Assembly (NCBI GenBank): GCA_900772835.1 | Contig: CAAGSA010000066.1 | Coordinates: forward strand, 1 to 15,320 | From: an uncultured Prevotella sp. | Lineage (GTDB): Bacteria > Bacteroidota > Bacteroidia > Bacteroidales > Bacteroidaceae | Length of the DNA stretch: 15,320 nt | Reading direction: 5' to 3' | In this document: piece after piece, positions 1 to 7,310 of the stretch | Layout: each line of letters begins with the position of its first letter | Numbering within the stretch: position 1 is the stretch's first letter | Program-made: the position numbers and the translations under genes | Notes under the pieces: model-generated | The model's database searches: none | What the model was told of the DNA's origin: nothing | The model's input: only the letters and a program-made list of their open reading frames with translations

Positions 1-1
1 A

Positions 2-787
2 CTGAAGCTGCGCAAGATGGTGGCAGAAAAGAAATCAAAGCAGGCCATCCAGGCAGAGAAGACACAGATGCTCGGCACTGTATACCACATGCTGAAGCTC
101 ACACTCGGTGAGCCTGTAACAGAGTTCACATACGCTTTCAAGGACAAGAACGGAAAGAGTCTCGAAGCTAAGAAATATACTCCGAAAGAGTTCTTCAAAC
201 TGCTCACAGGCAAGGAGTCGCTGAACGGCACATTCATCATGGTGATGAACGATCCTCGTCGCGAGTACTACAAGACTTACGAGGTGGACTTCGACCGTCA
301 CACCTACGACGGACACAACTGGAAATATCTGAACCTGCCTATGGACGAGATAGCAAAGCTCGCCATTGCATCGCTGAAGGACGGCAAGAAGATGTACAGC
401 TCATACGACGTGGGCAAGTTCCTTGACCGTAAGCGCGGCTACTGCGACGTGAAGAACTTCGACTACGGTTCGCTCTTCTCTACCGACTTCCCCATGAACA
501 AGGCTGAGCGCATCGAAACATTCGACAGCGGTTCTACACACGCCATGACTCTCTCTGCCGTAGACCTCGACGCTCAGGGCAATCCTCTGAAGTGGAAGGT
601 TGAGAACAGCTGGGGTCCGTCGTGGGGACAGGGCGGCTGCCTCATCATGACAAACGAGTGGTTCAACGAATACATGTTCCGTCTCGTGGTAGACAAGAAG
701 TACGTTTCTGACAAACTGCTGAAGCTCGCCGACCAGAAGCCTGTGATGGTAATGCCGGAGGATCCGCTATTTGGAGTGGACGAGTAA
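2..787 (+). CDS. pepC: Aminopeptidase C / bleomycin hydrolase-like cysteine peptidase (C-terminal part)
   Basis: This is the C-terminal part of a papain-fold cysteine aminopeptidase (peptidase family C1B, PepC/bleomycin hydrolase type), which trims N-terminal residues from peptides. The reading frame is open to the left edge, so the ATG at base 17 is internal and the N-terminal half with the catalytic Cys lies outside the window. Seen directly: the catalytic His in a GSTHAM motif (codon 539-541) and the catalytic Asn in an ENSWG motif (codon 605-607), followed by WGQGG, the usual end of the papain fold. The C-terminus ends in FGVDE. Bacteroidetes homologues are often secreted, but no signal peptide can be checked here. 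A strong terminator follows within 35 bases. The family call is secure; the exact substrate is not known. Confidence 0.9.
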   Translation: MKLRKMVAEKKSKQAIQAEKTQMLGTVYHMLKLTLGEPVTEFTYAFKDKNGKSLEAKKYTPKEFFKLLTGKESLNGTFIMVMNDPRREYYKTYEVDFDRHTYDGHNWKYLNLPMDEIAKLAIASLKDGKKMYSSYDVGKFLDRKRGYCDVKNFDYGSLFSTDFPMNKAERIETFDSGSTHAMTLSAVDLDAQGNPLKWKVENSWGPSWGQGGCLIMTNEWFNEYMFRLVVDKKYVSDKLLKLADQKPVMVMPEDPLFGVDE

Positions 788-817
788 TGCGTAAAGAGCA
801 ATTTGCACTGTATATAT

Positions 818-869
818 AAGCTAATCGGCACAAGCCTTCTATTGCAAGGCTTGTGCCGATTAGCTTTTT
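818..869 (+). terminator. Strong intrinsic terminator between convergent genes
   Basis: A perfect 20-bp inverted repeat (819-838 with 846-865) encloses a 7-base loop and is followed by a five-T run (865-869). It lies 31 bases after the pepC stop and 45 bases beyond the end of fabI on the other strand. The minus-strand side has only a short T/A-rich tail (811-818), so it should work best for pepC and possibly also for fabI. Confidence 0.9.
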
Positions 870-914
870 CCATATTTGTATTGAGCATGATATGCCCATT
901 ACACCCACTATATG

Positions 915-1775
915 TTATCCGTAGATGATCTTTCCGTTCTCGTCGCGGTTCTCATCGATGAACGACTTGTTGTACTGTGTCATACCGCGCAGCGACATTC
1001 CCATGCTTGAGAATCCGCCATCGTGGAAGAGGGTCTGCATTGTTACCTTACGGGTGAGATCGGAGAACATTACTACACAGTAGTCTGCACACTCGTCGGC
1101 GCTGGCATTGCCAAGAGGCGACATACGGTCGGAGAAGTCATACAGTCCGTCGAAACCCTTGATGCCGCTGCCGGCAGTGGTAAAGGTAGGCGACTGAGAG
1201 ATGGTGTTGATACGTACGTGCTTTTCGCGTCCGTAGATATAACCGAAGCTGCGGGCGATGGATTCGAGCAGCGACTTTGCATCCGCCATGTCGTTGTAGC
1301 CGAAGAACGTGCGGTGTGAAGCCACGTATGTGAGAGCCAACACTGAAGCTCCGTCGCTCAGGGCGTCGAGCTTCTTGGCAGCCTGCAGCATCTTGTGGAA
1401 CGAGATTGCCGAGATGTCGAGTGTCTTGTTCAGGAAAGAGTAATCCAGGTCATCGTATGTGCGCTTCTTTCTCATGTTGACGCTCATGGCGCAAGAGTGA
1501 AGCACGAAGTCGATTTTGCCGCCCAATGCCTTCTGCGCCTCCTCGAAGAGATTCGTGAGGTCTTCAACCGATGTTGCATCGGCTGGGATGACGGTAGCGT
1601 TGGTCTTCTTCGCCAGTTCGTCGATTGTTCCCATACGACATGCCACTGCAGTGTTTGTCAATACGATTTGTGCGCCTTCCTCCACAGCACGCTCTGCTAC
1701 TTTCCACGCAATCGATGCGTCGTTCAATGCGCCGAAGATGATACCGCGCTTCCCTTTCAATAAATTATAAGACAT
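915..1775 (-). CDS. fabI: Enoyl-[acyl-carrier-protein] reductase (NADH), FabI type
   Basis: FabI catalyses the last reduction of each fatty-acid elongation cycle (trans-2-enoyl-ACP to acyl-ACP) in the cytoplasm. The 286-residue protein is a short-chain dehydrogenase fold. Its N-terminus carries a GIIFGALNDASIAW dinucleotide-binding segment (residues 11-24). The FabI active site is visible as Y150 (LTYVASHR), then Y160 and K167 (GYNDMADAK), matching the Y-x6-K arrangement of E. coli FabI (Y146, Y156, K163). HDGGFSSMGM (251-260) is the typical C-terminal loop. It is longer than E. coli FabI by about 24 residues, mostly at the C-terminus, and has QSP where E. coli has AGP after the NAIS-type strand; I recall this as the Bacteroidetes form. 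Ala96 replaces the Gly of the E. coli HSIGF motif. The start is the only ATG with an A-rich leader and lies about 110 bases downstream of a clear promoter. Confidence 0.93.
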   Translation of the reverse strand: MSYNLLKGKRGIIFGALNDASIAWKVAERAVEEGAQIVLTNTAVACRMGTIDELAKKTNATVIPADATSVEDLTNLFEEAQKALGGKIDFVLHSCAMSVNMRKKRTYDDLDYSFLNKTLDISAISFHKMLQAAKKLDALSDGASVLALTYVASHRTFFGYNDMADAKSLLESIARSFGYIYGREKHVRINTISQSPTFTTAGSGIKGFDGLYDFSDRMSPLGNASADECADYCVVMFSDLTRKVTMQTLFHDGGFSSMGMSLRGMTQYNKSFIDENRDENGKIIYG

Positions 1776-1886
1776 AATTTTTTACTGTTAAAATGTTTTT
1801 ATTTTCTGTTTTAGTACGATAGTTTTCTTGCCATTAATCATTATAGAACAACTTATAGCTCTGTTACAATCTTTTTTCAAAAAACG

Positions 1887-2003
1887 GTGCAAAGGTATAA
1901 TTTTTTGCACACACACAAACATTTATGTGCAAAAAATCACACTCCAGACCCATTTTTATAGCATTCCACTCCTATTTTCTGCACAAAACAAAGGCAATGT
2001 GCA
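1887..2003. promoter_or_regulatory. Cluster of GTGCA/TGCAC half-sites around the fabI promoter
   Basis: GTGCA occurs at 1887, 1927 and 1999, and TGCAC at 1906 and 1980. The 1906/1927 pair is part of an 11-bp perfect inverted repeat (1901-1911 with 1926-1936) whose 14-base loop contains the fabI -33 box. The 1887/1906 pair forms GTGCAAA...TTTGCAC around the -7 box. The symmetry and position suggest operator sites for a dimeric regulator; which one is unknown. Confidence 0.4.
1890..1919 (-). promoter_or_regulatory. fabI promoter (Bacteroidetes -33/-7 type)
   Basis: On the minus strand there is a TACCTTTG -7 box (plus-strand 1890-1897) and a TTTG -33 box (plus-strand 1916-1919) separated by 18 bases. 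Transcription would start near 1883, giving fabI a leader of about 105 nt. Both boxes match the Bacteroidetes consensus exactly. Confidence 0.75.
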
Positions 2004-2032
2004 ATAAAAATGAAGCTTATCCCCCACGCCAT

Positions 2033-3067
2033 CTATGCCTTTGGCTCTTCGGGTTGCTGCGGCTTGGGGCGCGGAGCCGCCTTCTCCACATCCTTCAGTA
2101 TTCTTCCGAAAGGCACCGACTCCATATATCCGGTGTTCTTCTTCAGCATCTGCGATATGTCCTGTATACTGTTCGTATAGCACGAGAGCTCGTTGCGACG
2201 CTGCGTGTCGTGTACCGCCTGCCGGCGTATCTCGTCTTCGCGCTCCTGCACCAGCCTGCTGCACACGCGCGTCACTATCGGCAGCACGATCTTGTTGAAC
2301 AGATGGTGGCCCTGCATATACAGATAGGTGGTCTGCGGTGTTACGCCCATCGCCACCAGCTCACGCTTCAGCCTGAGCCACGAGTCCTTGGCATCGGGAT
2401 GACGGTGCTGCAGATAGTTCACCTTGTTGCGCACCTTGCGGCGAAGATTCTCTATCGAGGCTTCCGGATTCTTCAGCGAGAAACCGCCAAGCTCGGCAAT
2501 GCGGTTGAAGTCGGTAATGGTGAACTCGCCGTATATGCTGCGTCTGTAATGCCATATCGACCACACGAAGAGCGGGAACAACACCTCACTGAACTGGCGC
2601 ATATATTCGTCGAAGTCGAAAATCCGGTGATCGTTCAGCGTAACCATCACGCACACGTTGTGCAGCGAAGGGGCATAGCACTGGTAATTCTCTATGGCAT
2701 AGACATACGTATGCAGCACGTACGGATTGGAGATTACCATCTTCGACGTGGGCGTGGCCCCGCTTATCAGATAGTCGTAGTCGGCATCCACGCAGGCTAT
2801 CATGTTCTCGCCCACGCCATTGTTTATTATGTTCATAAGAACCGATTTCTTCCCCCGCTCCAATGTTTTGTGCGACGGCAGCATCACTTCAAAATAGCGT
2901 GTGTCGTCCTCAAAGCGACTCAACACGGTGCGCCAGAAGAGCACATCATCGTAGCTTTCCACATAGGCTACGATGCGCCGCCTTGCCGATTTGGAACCGA
3001 GCTTGTTCATCGCCTCGAAATAGGCGGATGATAGATTCTGAGTCAAACGCTTACCCATAGTCTGCAA
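2033..3067 (-). CDS. DUF4435 TOPRIM-like protein, AriB-like partner of the AAA ATPase
   Basis: A 344-residue protein of the DUF4435 family, whose fold is TOPRIM-like and related to the nuclease half of OLD-type systems. Visible markers are an acidic patch on the first strand, VAYVESYDD (E37, D40, D41), an ACVDADYD motif (D94, D96, D98) after a hydrophobic strand, and the YAIENY motif (E126) characteristic of DUF4435. These are the expected metal-ligand positions of a TOPRIM centre. The C-terminal 100 residues are helical and charged, ending in a Pro/Lys-rich tail (331-344). It lies 106 bases downstream of the AAA ATPase on the same strand, with no terminator between. In the PARIS anti-phage system the same domain pair (AriA ATPase, AriB DUF4435) acts as an ATPase-held effector released by phage anti-restriction proteins. 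That role here is inference; the pair may instead be a conserved Bacteroidales gene set of unknown job. ATG at 3058 is an alternative start. Confidence 0.72.
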   Translation of the reverse strand: MQTMGKRLTQNLSSAYFEAMNKLGSKSARRRIVAYVESYDDVLFWRTVLSRFEDDTRYFEVMLPSHKTLERGKKSVLMNIINNGVGENMIACVDADYDYLISGATPTSKMVISNPYVLHTYVYAIENYQCYAPSLHNVCVMVTLNDHRIFDFDEYMRQFSEVLFPLFVWSIWHYRRSIYGEFTITDFNRIAELGGFSLKNPEASIENLRRKVRNKVNYLQHRHPDAKDSWLRLKRELVAMGVTPQTTYLYMQGHHLFNKIVLPIVTRVCSRLVQEREDEIRRQAVHDTQRRNELSCYTNSIQDISQMLKKNTGYMESVPFGRILKDVEKAAPRPKPQQPEEPKA

Positions 3068-3173
3068 CCATATTATGCTGTGTAATCACCTGTCGGCCAA
3101 CGGACAGAGAGAGACAGAAACAAAGCCAGAGTCTGCCACTGACAAATGACAACAGCCAATCATCAAAAAGAAA

Positions 3174-3992
3174 CTAATTCACCGTTATATCGCTCACTTC
3201 CGACACGTTGTCCACCCATCCGTTCATTATAACGGCAGGAGCGTGTGTGGAAAGGATTATCTGCACGTTCGGATTCAACTCCAGAATCAGGTCGATGAGC
3301 CGCTGCTGCCAGTCGACATGCAGGCTGACTTCCGGCTCGTCCATGAAGAGCACATACGGCTGATGGTCTTCTATCAGCACCGTGAGCAGTATCACGAGCA
3401 TCTGTTTCTCGCCACTCGACAGCTGGTAGGGCATCAGCGTCTCGCCCATCTGCAGGAACTGTATCTCGTTCGCCGTCCTCACGATTTTCTTTCCCGTATC
3501 GGCAAAAAGATCGTCGACGAGGTCCTGGAACTTTTTCTTCGGTTCCGACAGAGCCTGTGCCCTCTGCGCCGCGTCGGGTTCGCCGCTCTGCAGGGCGGCT
3601 ATGATGCGGTTGCCCACGTTCACCTGATAGTCGAGATACTTGCGCTGCAGGGTGAAGAGCTGCCAGTCAAGCTCCGTAACGAGGCTCAGCCCCACCTTGT
3701 TGAGCAGTTCCTGGTTTATCACGGGATTGTCGAACGAGCGTATGATGTCGAACCTTATCCATTTTGCATCCTCGGGCACTACGTCTATCCTTACCCCCTT
3801 GAGCATATGGCTGGGGAATTCCCCACCCTTGGAAAGCCCCTTCACTACCTTGTTTATAATGGTGCTCTTGCCCACTCCGTTCACTCCGCTCAGGATATTC
3901 ACCCTACGGTCGAGATTCCACAGCACATGCTTCCTGCCGCTCCACAGGGAATCTATCTCTATCTGCCGAATATAGTCTGCATACTTTTGCAT
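3174..3992 (-). CDS. ABC-type AAA ATPase (AAA_15/AAA_21 class), AriA-like
   Basis: A 272-residue single-domain ATPase of the SMC/OLD/ABC superclass. All nucleotide-binding motifs are present: Walker A GVNGVGKST (36-44), ABC signature LSSGEKQ (191-197), Walker B VLFMDEPE (214-221, D218 and E219), the following SLH (223-225) and the switch His in STHAP (H250). About 145 residues separate Walker A from the signature, so there is no long coiled-coil arm and no fused nuclease or TOPRIM domain. It begins the unit ATPase then DUF4435 (stop to start 106 bases), the same order as ariA-ariB of PARIS. As known for such pairs, the ATPase probably senses or restrains and the partner is the effector. It is divergent from the EamA transporter across about 110 bases. 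Family assignment is firm; a defence role is a hypothesis. Confidence 0.85.
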   Translation of the reverse strand: MQKYADYIRQIEIDSLWSGRKHVLWNLDRRVNILSGVNGVGKSTIINKVVKGLSKGGEFPSHMLKGVRIDVVPEDAKWIRFDIIRSFDNPVINQELLNKVGLSLVTELDWQLFTLQRKYLDYQVNVGNRIIAALQSGEPDAAQRAQALSEPKKKFQDLVDDLFADTGKKIVRTANEIQFLQMGETLMPYQLSSGEKQMLVILLTVLIEDHQPYVLFMDEPEVSLHVDWQQRLIDLILELNPNVQIILSTHAPAVIMNGWVDNVSEVSDITVN

Positions 3993-4034
3993 AGCGCATA
4001 AAATTTAAAGTTCATCATCCACAAAAAGACAATA

Positions 4035-4042
4035 CAAAGATA
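4035..4042 (-). promoter_or_regulatory. -7 box for the ATPase/DUF4435 unit
   Basis: The minus strand reads TATCTTTG, a TAnnTTTG match, 43 bases upstream of the ATPase ATG. No TTTG lies at the ideal distance (the nearest, 4055-4058, is only 12 bases away), so the -33 part is weak. It is back to back with the EamA -7 box. Confidence 0.45.
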
Positions 4043-4063
4043 AGATATATTATTCAAAATGAC

Positions 4064-4071
4064 TACCTTTG
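4064..4071 (+). promoter_or_regulatory. -7 box for the EamA-MATE unit
   Basis: TACCTTTG, an exact match to the Bacteroidetes -7 element. It implies a transcription start near 4077 and a leader of about 25 nt before the ATG at 4102, which argues against any start upstream of 4102. The -33 region is not clear. Confidence 0.55.
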
Positions 4072-4101
4072 CAGTTGCAAATTAACATTATAAAAGATAA
4101 A

Positions 4102-5034
4102 ATGAACAATAATCGTCCGCTATTTGCGCACATCTGCTGTTTTTTGGCGTGCGCATTCTGGGGGCTTATGGCTCCCCTCGGGAAGGACGCGATGACACAC
4201 GGTATAACGGGACTCGACATGGTTTCATTCCGCGTTGCCGGAGGCGCCCTGCTGTTTTGGATAACATCTCTATTCACAGCAAAGGAACACGTGCCCACGA
4301 AAGACAAACTGAAGCTTATAGCAGCAGGCGTGTTCGGCCTCGTAACGAACCAGTGCTGCTATACCGTGGGACTGAGCATCACGTCGCCCATCAACTCCAG
4401 TGTGGTGACCACTTCCATGCCTATCTTCGCCATGATTCTCTCGGCAATCATCCTGAAGGAACCCATCACCGGCAAGAAGGCTCTCGGCGTGCTCTTCGGA
4501 TGCACGGGGGCTGTAGCGCTGGTGCTGACAAGCGCCAATGCGGCGAGCGACAAGATGGGCGACATACGCGGCGACCTGCTCTGTCTGGCAGCGCAGCTCT
4601 CGTTCGCCTTCTATCTGGCAATGTTCAGTCCGCTGGTGAAGAAATACTCCGTGATAACCGTGAACAAATGGATGTTCACATGGGCCACGCTAATGATTCT
4701 TCCATTCACGCTGCCGGGCATTATGTCGATAGACTTTGCCACGGTGCCGGCAAAGACCTGGTGGGAAAGCGGATTCGTAGTGTTTTTCGGCACATACGTG
4801 AGCTATATATTCATGATGGTGGGACAGAGCACACTGCGGCCCACTGTGGTAGGTGTGTACAACTATGTGCAGCCTGCCGTGTCGGTTACGGTGAGCATAC
4901 TCACCGGAATGGGAGTGCTCAACCTGCAGAAGGGTATCGCCATACTGCTCGTGTGCTCCGGCGTATGGCTCGTGATAAAGAGCAAGTCGAAGGCTGATAC
5001 GGAAAAAGCCAATGTCTCCGGCGGAAAACAATAA
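4102..5034 (+). CDS. EamA-family (DMT superfamily) metabolite/drug exporter
   Basis: An inner-membrane permease of 310 residues with the two EamA repeats (about 8-143 and 157-293), each of about five hydrophobic helices. Repeat 1 ends with the family's typical LKEPITGKKALGVLFGCTGAVAL stretch (split across 118-140), and repeat 2 contains QPAVSVTVSIL. The C-terminus is short, polar and lysine-rich, as expected for a cytoplasmic tail. Members move small metabolites such as amino acids, nucleosides or toxic compounds; the substrate cannot be read here. The ATG at 4102 was preferred to the upstream in-frame TTG at 4069 because 4069 lies inside the -7 box. The MATE gene starts 28 bases after its stop, so the two are probably one operon. 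Confidence 0.85.
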   Translation: MNNNRPLFAHICCFLACAFWGLMAPLGKDAMTHGITGLDMVSFRVAGGALLFWITSLFTAKEHVPTKDKLKLIAAGVFGLVTNQCCYTVGLSITSPINSSVVTTSMPIFAMILSAIILKEPITGKKALGVLFGCTGAVALVLTSANAASDKMGDIRGDLLCLAAQLSFAFYLAMFSPLVKKYSVITVNKWMFTWATLMILPFTLPGIMSIDFATVPAKTWWESGFVVFFGTYVSYIFMMVGQSTLRPTVVGVYNYVQPAVSVTVSILTGMGVLNLQKGIAILLVCSGVWLVIKSKSKADTEKANVSGGKQ

Positions 5035-5062
5035 GATAAAGCAACATTCAGATAAAGCGAAT

Positions 5063-6490
5063 ATGTCAAAGAAAGAAAACCGCCTGTTGGCGATGATTCG
5101 AAACGGCGAACCCATGAGCGATGCCGACAAGCTACGGCTCATTATACAGCTCAGTGTACCGTCGATACTGTCACAGTTGTCGTCGATACTCATGTTCTAT
5201 ATCGATGCCGCCATGGTGGGATCTCTCGGAACGAAGGCATCGGCGGCAATCGGACTCATCGAAACCACCACGTGGCTCTTCGGCGGAATATCTACAGCTG
5301 TGATAATGGGATTCTCCGTGCAGGCAGCCCACTTCATCGGAGCGAACGACTTCGGGAAGACACGCCACGTGTTCCGCCTCGGCATCACCACTATGGCTGT
5401 GATGGCAACGGTGGTAATGGCTGTGTGTCTGGCGATAGCCAAGCCCCTGCCCTACTGGTTGGGAGGCGGTGCCGACATCGCACCGCTGTCGTCGAGCTAT
5501 TTCCTCGTATACAGCCTGTCGCTGCCCATCTACCAGTTCGGAATGCTCGCATCATCGATGCTAAAGAGTTCGGGAAACATGAAGATACCAAGCATCATGA
5601 GCATACTGATGTGCGTGTGCGACGTGATTTTCAACTTCTTCCTTATCTTCCCCTCACACGACATCTGCATCGGCAACATCAACGTGCATCTGCCTGGAGC
5701 TGGGATGGGACTGGTGGGCGCTGCGCTCGGCACGTGTCTCGCCTACGTGGTCACAGGCACGATTCTCCTGTGGATAGCCATACGCCAGGCACCGATGATA
5801 TCGCTGCGCGGAGAGAAATTCACCATTCATCCGGCAAGAGGATACCTGAAGCACGCACTGCGCATCAGCTCGCCGATGGCTCTGCAGTATGTGCTCATGA
5901 GCGGCGCACAGATCGTAAGCACAATGATTGTGGCACCGCTCGGCAACTTTGCCATCGCAGCCAACACCTTTGCCATCACTGCCGAAAGCCTCTGCTACAT
6001 GCCTGGATACGGCATAGGCGAGGCAGCCACCACACTTGTGGGACAGAGCATAGGAGCAAACCGCCGCGATCTGACCAAACGCTTTGCATATATGACACTC
6101 GCACTCGGAATGGTAATCATGGCTGTGATGGGACTGGTGATGTACGTGTTTGCACCGGAGATGATCTGGATAATGACACCTGTCACCGAAATACGCGTGC
6201 TCGGCATCGGCGCACTACGCATCGAGGCATTCGCCGAACCGATGTTCGCCGCCGCCATCGTAGGCAACTGCATCTGCATCGGTGCCGGCGACACCAAGGT
6301 TCCGGCAGTGATGAACTTCGGCAGCATGTGGCTCATACGCCTTTCGCTTGCCGCCTTCCTCGCACCGCGCTACGGCCTTGCCGGTGTTTGGTTCGCCATG
6401 GCGATAGAACTCATCTTCCGCGGCATCATATTCCTCCTGCGCATAGGCAAAGGCAACTGGATGTACAAGCACGCCACGGCAAACAAATAA
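5063..6490 (+). CDS. MATE-family efflux transporter
   Basis: A 475-residue inner-membrane antiporter of the MATE family, which exports cationic drugs or metabolites using a Na+ or H+ gradient. Two homologous MatE halves are visible: the first opens with SVPSILSQLSSILMFYIDAAMVGSLG (split across 31-56) and the second with ISSPMALQYVLMSGAQIVSTMIV (split across 268-290). Each half is followed by a Gly-rich stretch and a conserved SIGAN/HFIGAND loop (329-333 and 90-96). About 12 hydrophobic helices fit the family, and the length is normal. An in-frame ATG at 5012 would overlap the EamA gene by 23 bases and add a polar extension unlike the family, so the ATG at 5063 was chosen. It is co-directional with EamA and closely spaced. 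The substrate is unknown. Confidence 0.9.
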   Translation: MSKKENRLLAMIRNGEPMSDADKLRLIIQLSVPSILSQLSSILMFYIDAAMVGSLGTKASAAIGLIETTTWLFGGISTAVIMGFSVQAAHFIGANDFGKTRHVFRLGITTMAVMATVVMAVCLAIAKPLPYWLGGGADIAPLSSSYFLVYSLSLPIYQFGMLASSMLKSSGNMKIPSIMSILMCVCDVIFNFFLIFPSHDICIGNINVHLPGAGMGLVGAALGTCLAYVVTGTILLWIAIRQAPMISLRGEKFTIHPARGYLKHALRISSPMALQYVLMSGAQIVSTMIVAPLGNFAIAANTFAITAESLCYMPGYGIGEAATTLVGQSIGANRRDLTKRFAYMTLALGMVIMAVMGLVMYVFAPEMIWIMTPVTEIRVLGIGALRIEAFAEPMFAAAIVGNCICIGAGDTKVPAVMNFGSMWLIRLSLAAFLAPRYGLAGVWFAMAIELIFRGIIFLLRIGKGNWMYKHATANK

Positions 6491-6492
6491 AC

Positions 6493-6612
6493 CCCAATCG
6501 GTTATCAGGACGCTTAATGTGTGTGTGTAATCCCAGCAAGCCCTAATGACCGATTGGGTTTAAAAAAACGTTTATCAATGGTGAATATTCATTCAGCAAT
6601 GATAAACGTTTT
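6493..6612 (+). terminator. Tandem inverted repeats after the MATE gene, probable terminator
   Basis: Two inverted repeats follow the MATE stop. The first pairs 6493-6502 with 6549-6558 (10 bp, long 46-base loop). The second pairs 6565-6577 with 6600-6612 (13 bp perfect, AAAACGTTTATCA), with a TGAATATTCA palindrome in its loop. The second has a run of A before it (6562-6568) and TTTT at its end, so it could terminate on both strands. Confidence 0.5.
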
Positions 6613-7006
6613 AATTGTATCACAATCTTCGTGTAATCTGTTATAAATCCCCACTCGGGCATTAGGATTTCTCTTTGCCTTACAACACTGATGATAGCGA
6701 CATACTGATGATAGCGACATACTGATGATAGCAGCACACTGATCAGCGATACACCGTTGCTGAACAGGTTGAGCAGTACTACATACGACACAAACGTACC
6801 GCTCCATAAGCCCAACACCACGACATTAAGCACCATCCGTACAAGATGCAGCCGACTGTACCTCACGAACTGCGGCACCACACCACAAAACAAAGCTCTA
6901 TCAAATCCCGTGCACAGCATATTGGAACCAACACTGTGCACGCAAACGATAGCAGTTGACATACATCAATTATATGCTATAAAACATATAAATTTCCTTT
7001 GTTTTG
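6613..7006. other. Gene-poor stretch without a supported gene
   Basis: Open frames exist here, the longest being 139 codons on the minus strand (6962 to 6543). It runs through the 6565-6612 hairpin and the 17-bp tandem repeat, and its product has no recognisable motif. Its middle is hydrophobic, so a decayed membrane-protein remnant is possible. No TAnnTTTG box is placed to serve it. Apart from the tandem repeat I see nothing definite. Confidence 0.5.
6687..6732. repeat. 17-bp tandem repeat, 2.7 copies
   Basis: The unit ACTGATGATAGCGACAT occurs at 6687-6703 and 6704-6720, with a 12-base partial copy at 6721-6732. A diverged fourth start (ACTGATCAGCGAT) lies at 6738. The repeat is in the gene-poor stretch. 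Confidence 0.85.
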
Positions 7007-7037
7007 TTTGTTGTGTGCGTAAACAGTCGTATCTTTG
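7007..7037 (+). promoter_or_regulatory. Bacteroidetes promoter with no gene behind it
   Basis: A TTTG -33 box (7007-7010) and a TATCTTTG -7 box (7030-7037) are separated by 19 bases, the best-formed promoter in the window. A transcript starting near 7043 would run through a gene-free region to the terminator at 7791-7827. Confidence 0.75.
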
Positions 7038-7134
7038 CACCGTCAATAGGAAACAAACGAAGGTTATATAAATCCTTTAAGGTAAAAAGGACGAACGTCA
7101 ATAGGTAAAAGTTCGAGGTAAAAAAGATTTGAAG

Positions 7135-7310
7135 TAAGGTTGAATAGAATCAGTAGCCAAATTAAAGGGAACTGAAAATAAGGTTGAAAGGTATTAGGAA
7201 TAAGGTTGAAAGATATCAGAAATAAGGTCAAGAGGTATTAGTAATAAGGTTAAGAAAAGATTCAAGCAAGGTAGAGAAAGACTTAAAGTAAGGTTTAAAG
7301 AGATTGGAAG
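7135..7310 (+). repeat. Degenerate purine-rich 22-bp tandem array
   Basis: The motif (T/C)AAGGT starts at 7179, 7201, 7223, 7245, 7267 and 7289, always exactly 22 bases apart, with an earlier copy at 7135 in the same register. Units begin TAAGGTTGAAAG and carry a weaker TATTAG-like second half. Related AAGGT/AAGGA words continue out of register to about 7470. There are no unique spacers, so it is not a CRISPR array. Confidence 0.8.

Noticed and set aside
1925..3031. Long plus-strand open frame of 368 codons opposite the DUF4435 gene
   Set aside because: It is a shadow: the product is His/Arg-rich without domains, while the minus strand encodes a recognisable family.
5272..6546. Plus-strand open frame of 424 codons within the MATE gene
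   Set aside because: An Arg/His-rich shadow of the MATE gene in another frame; it would imply full overlap with a well-supported gene.
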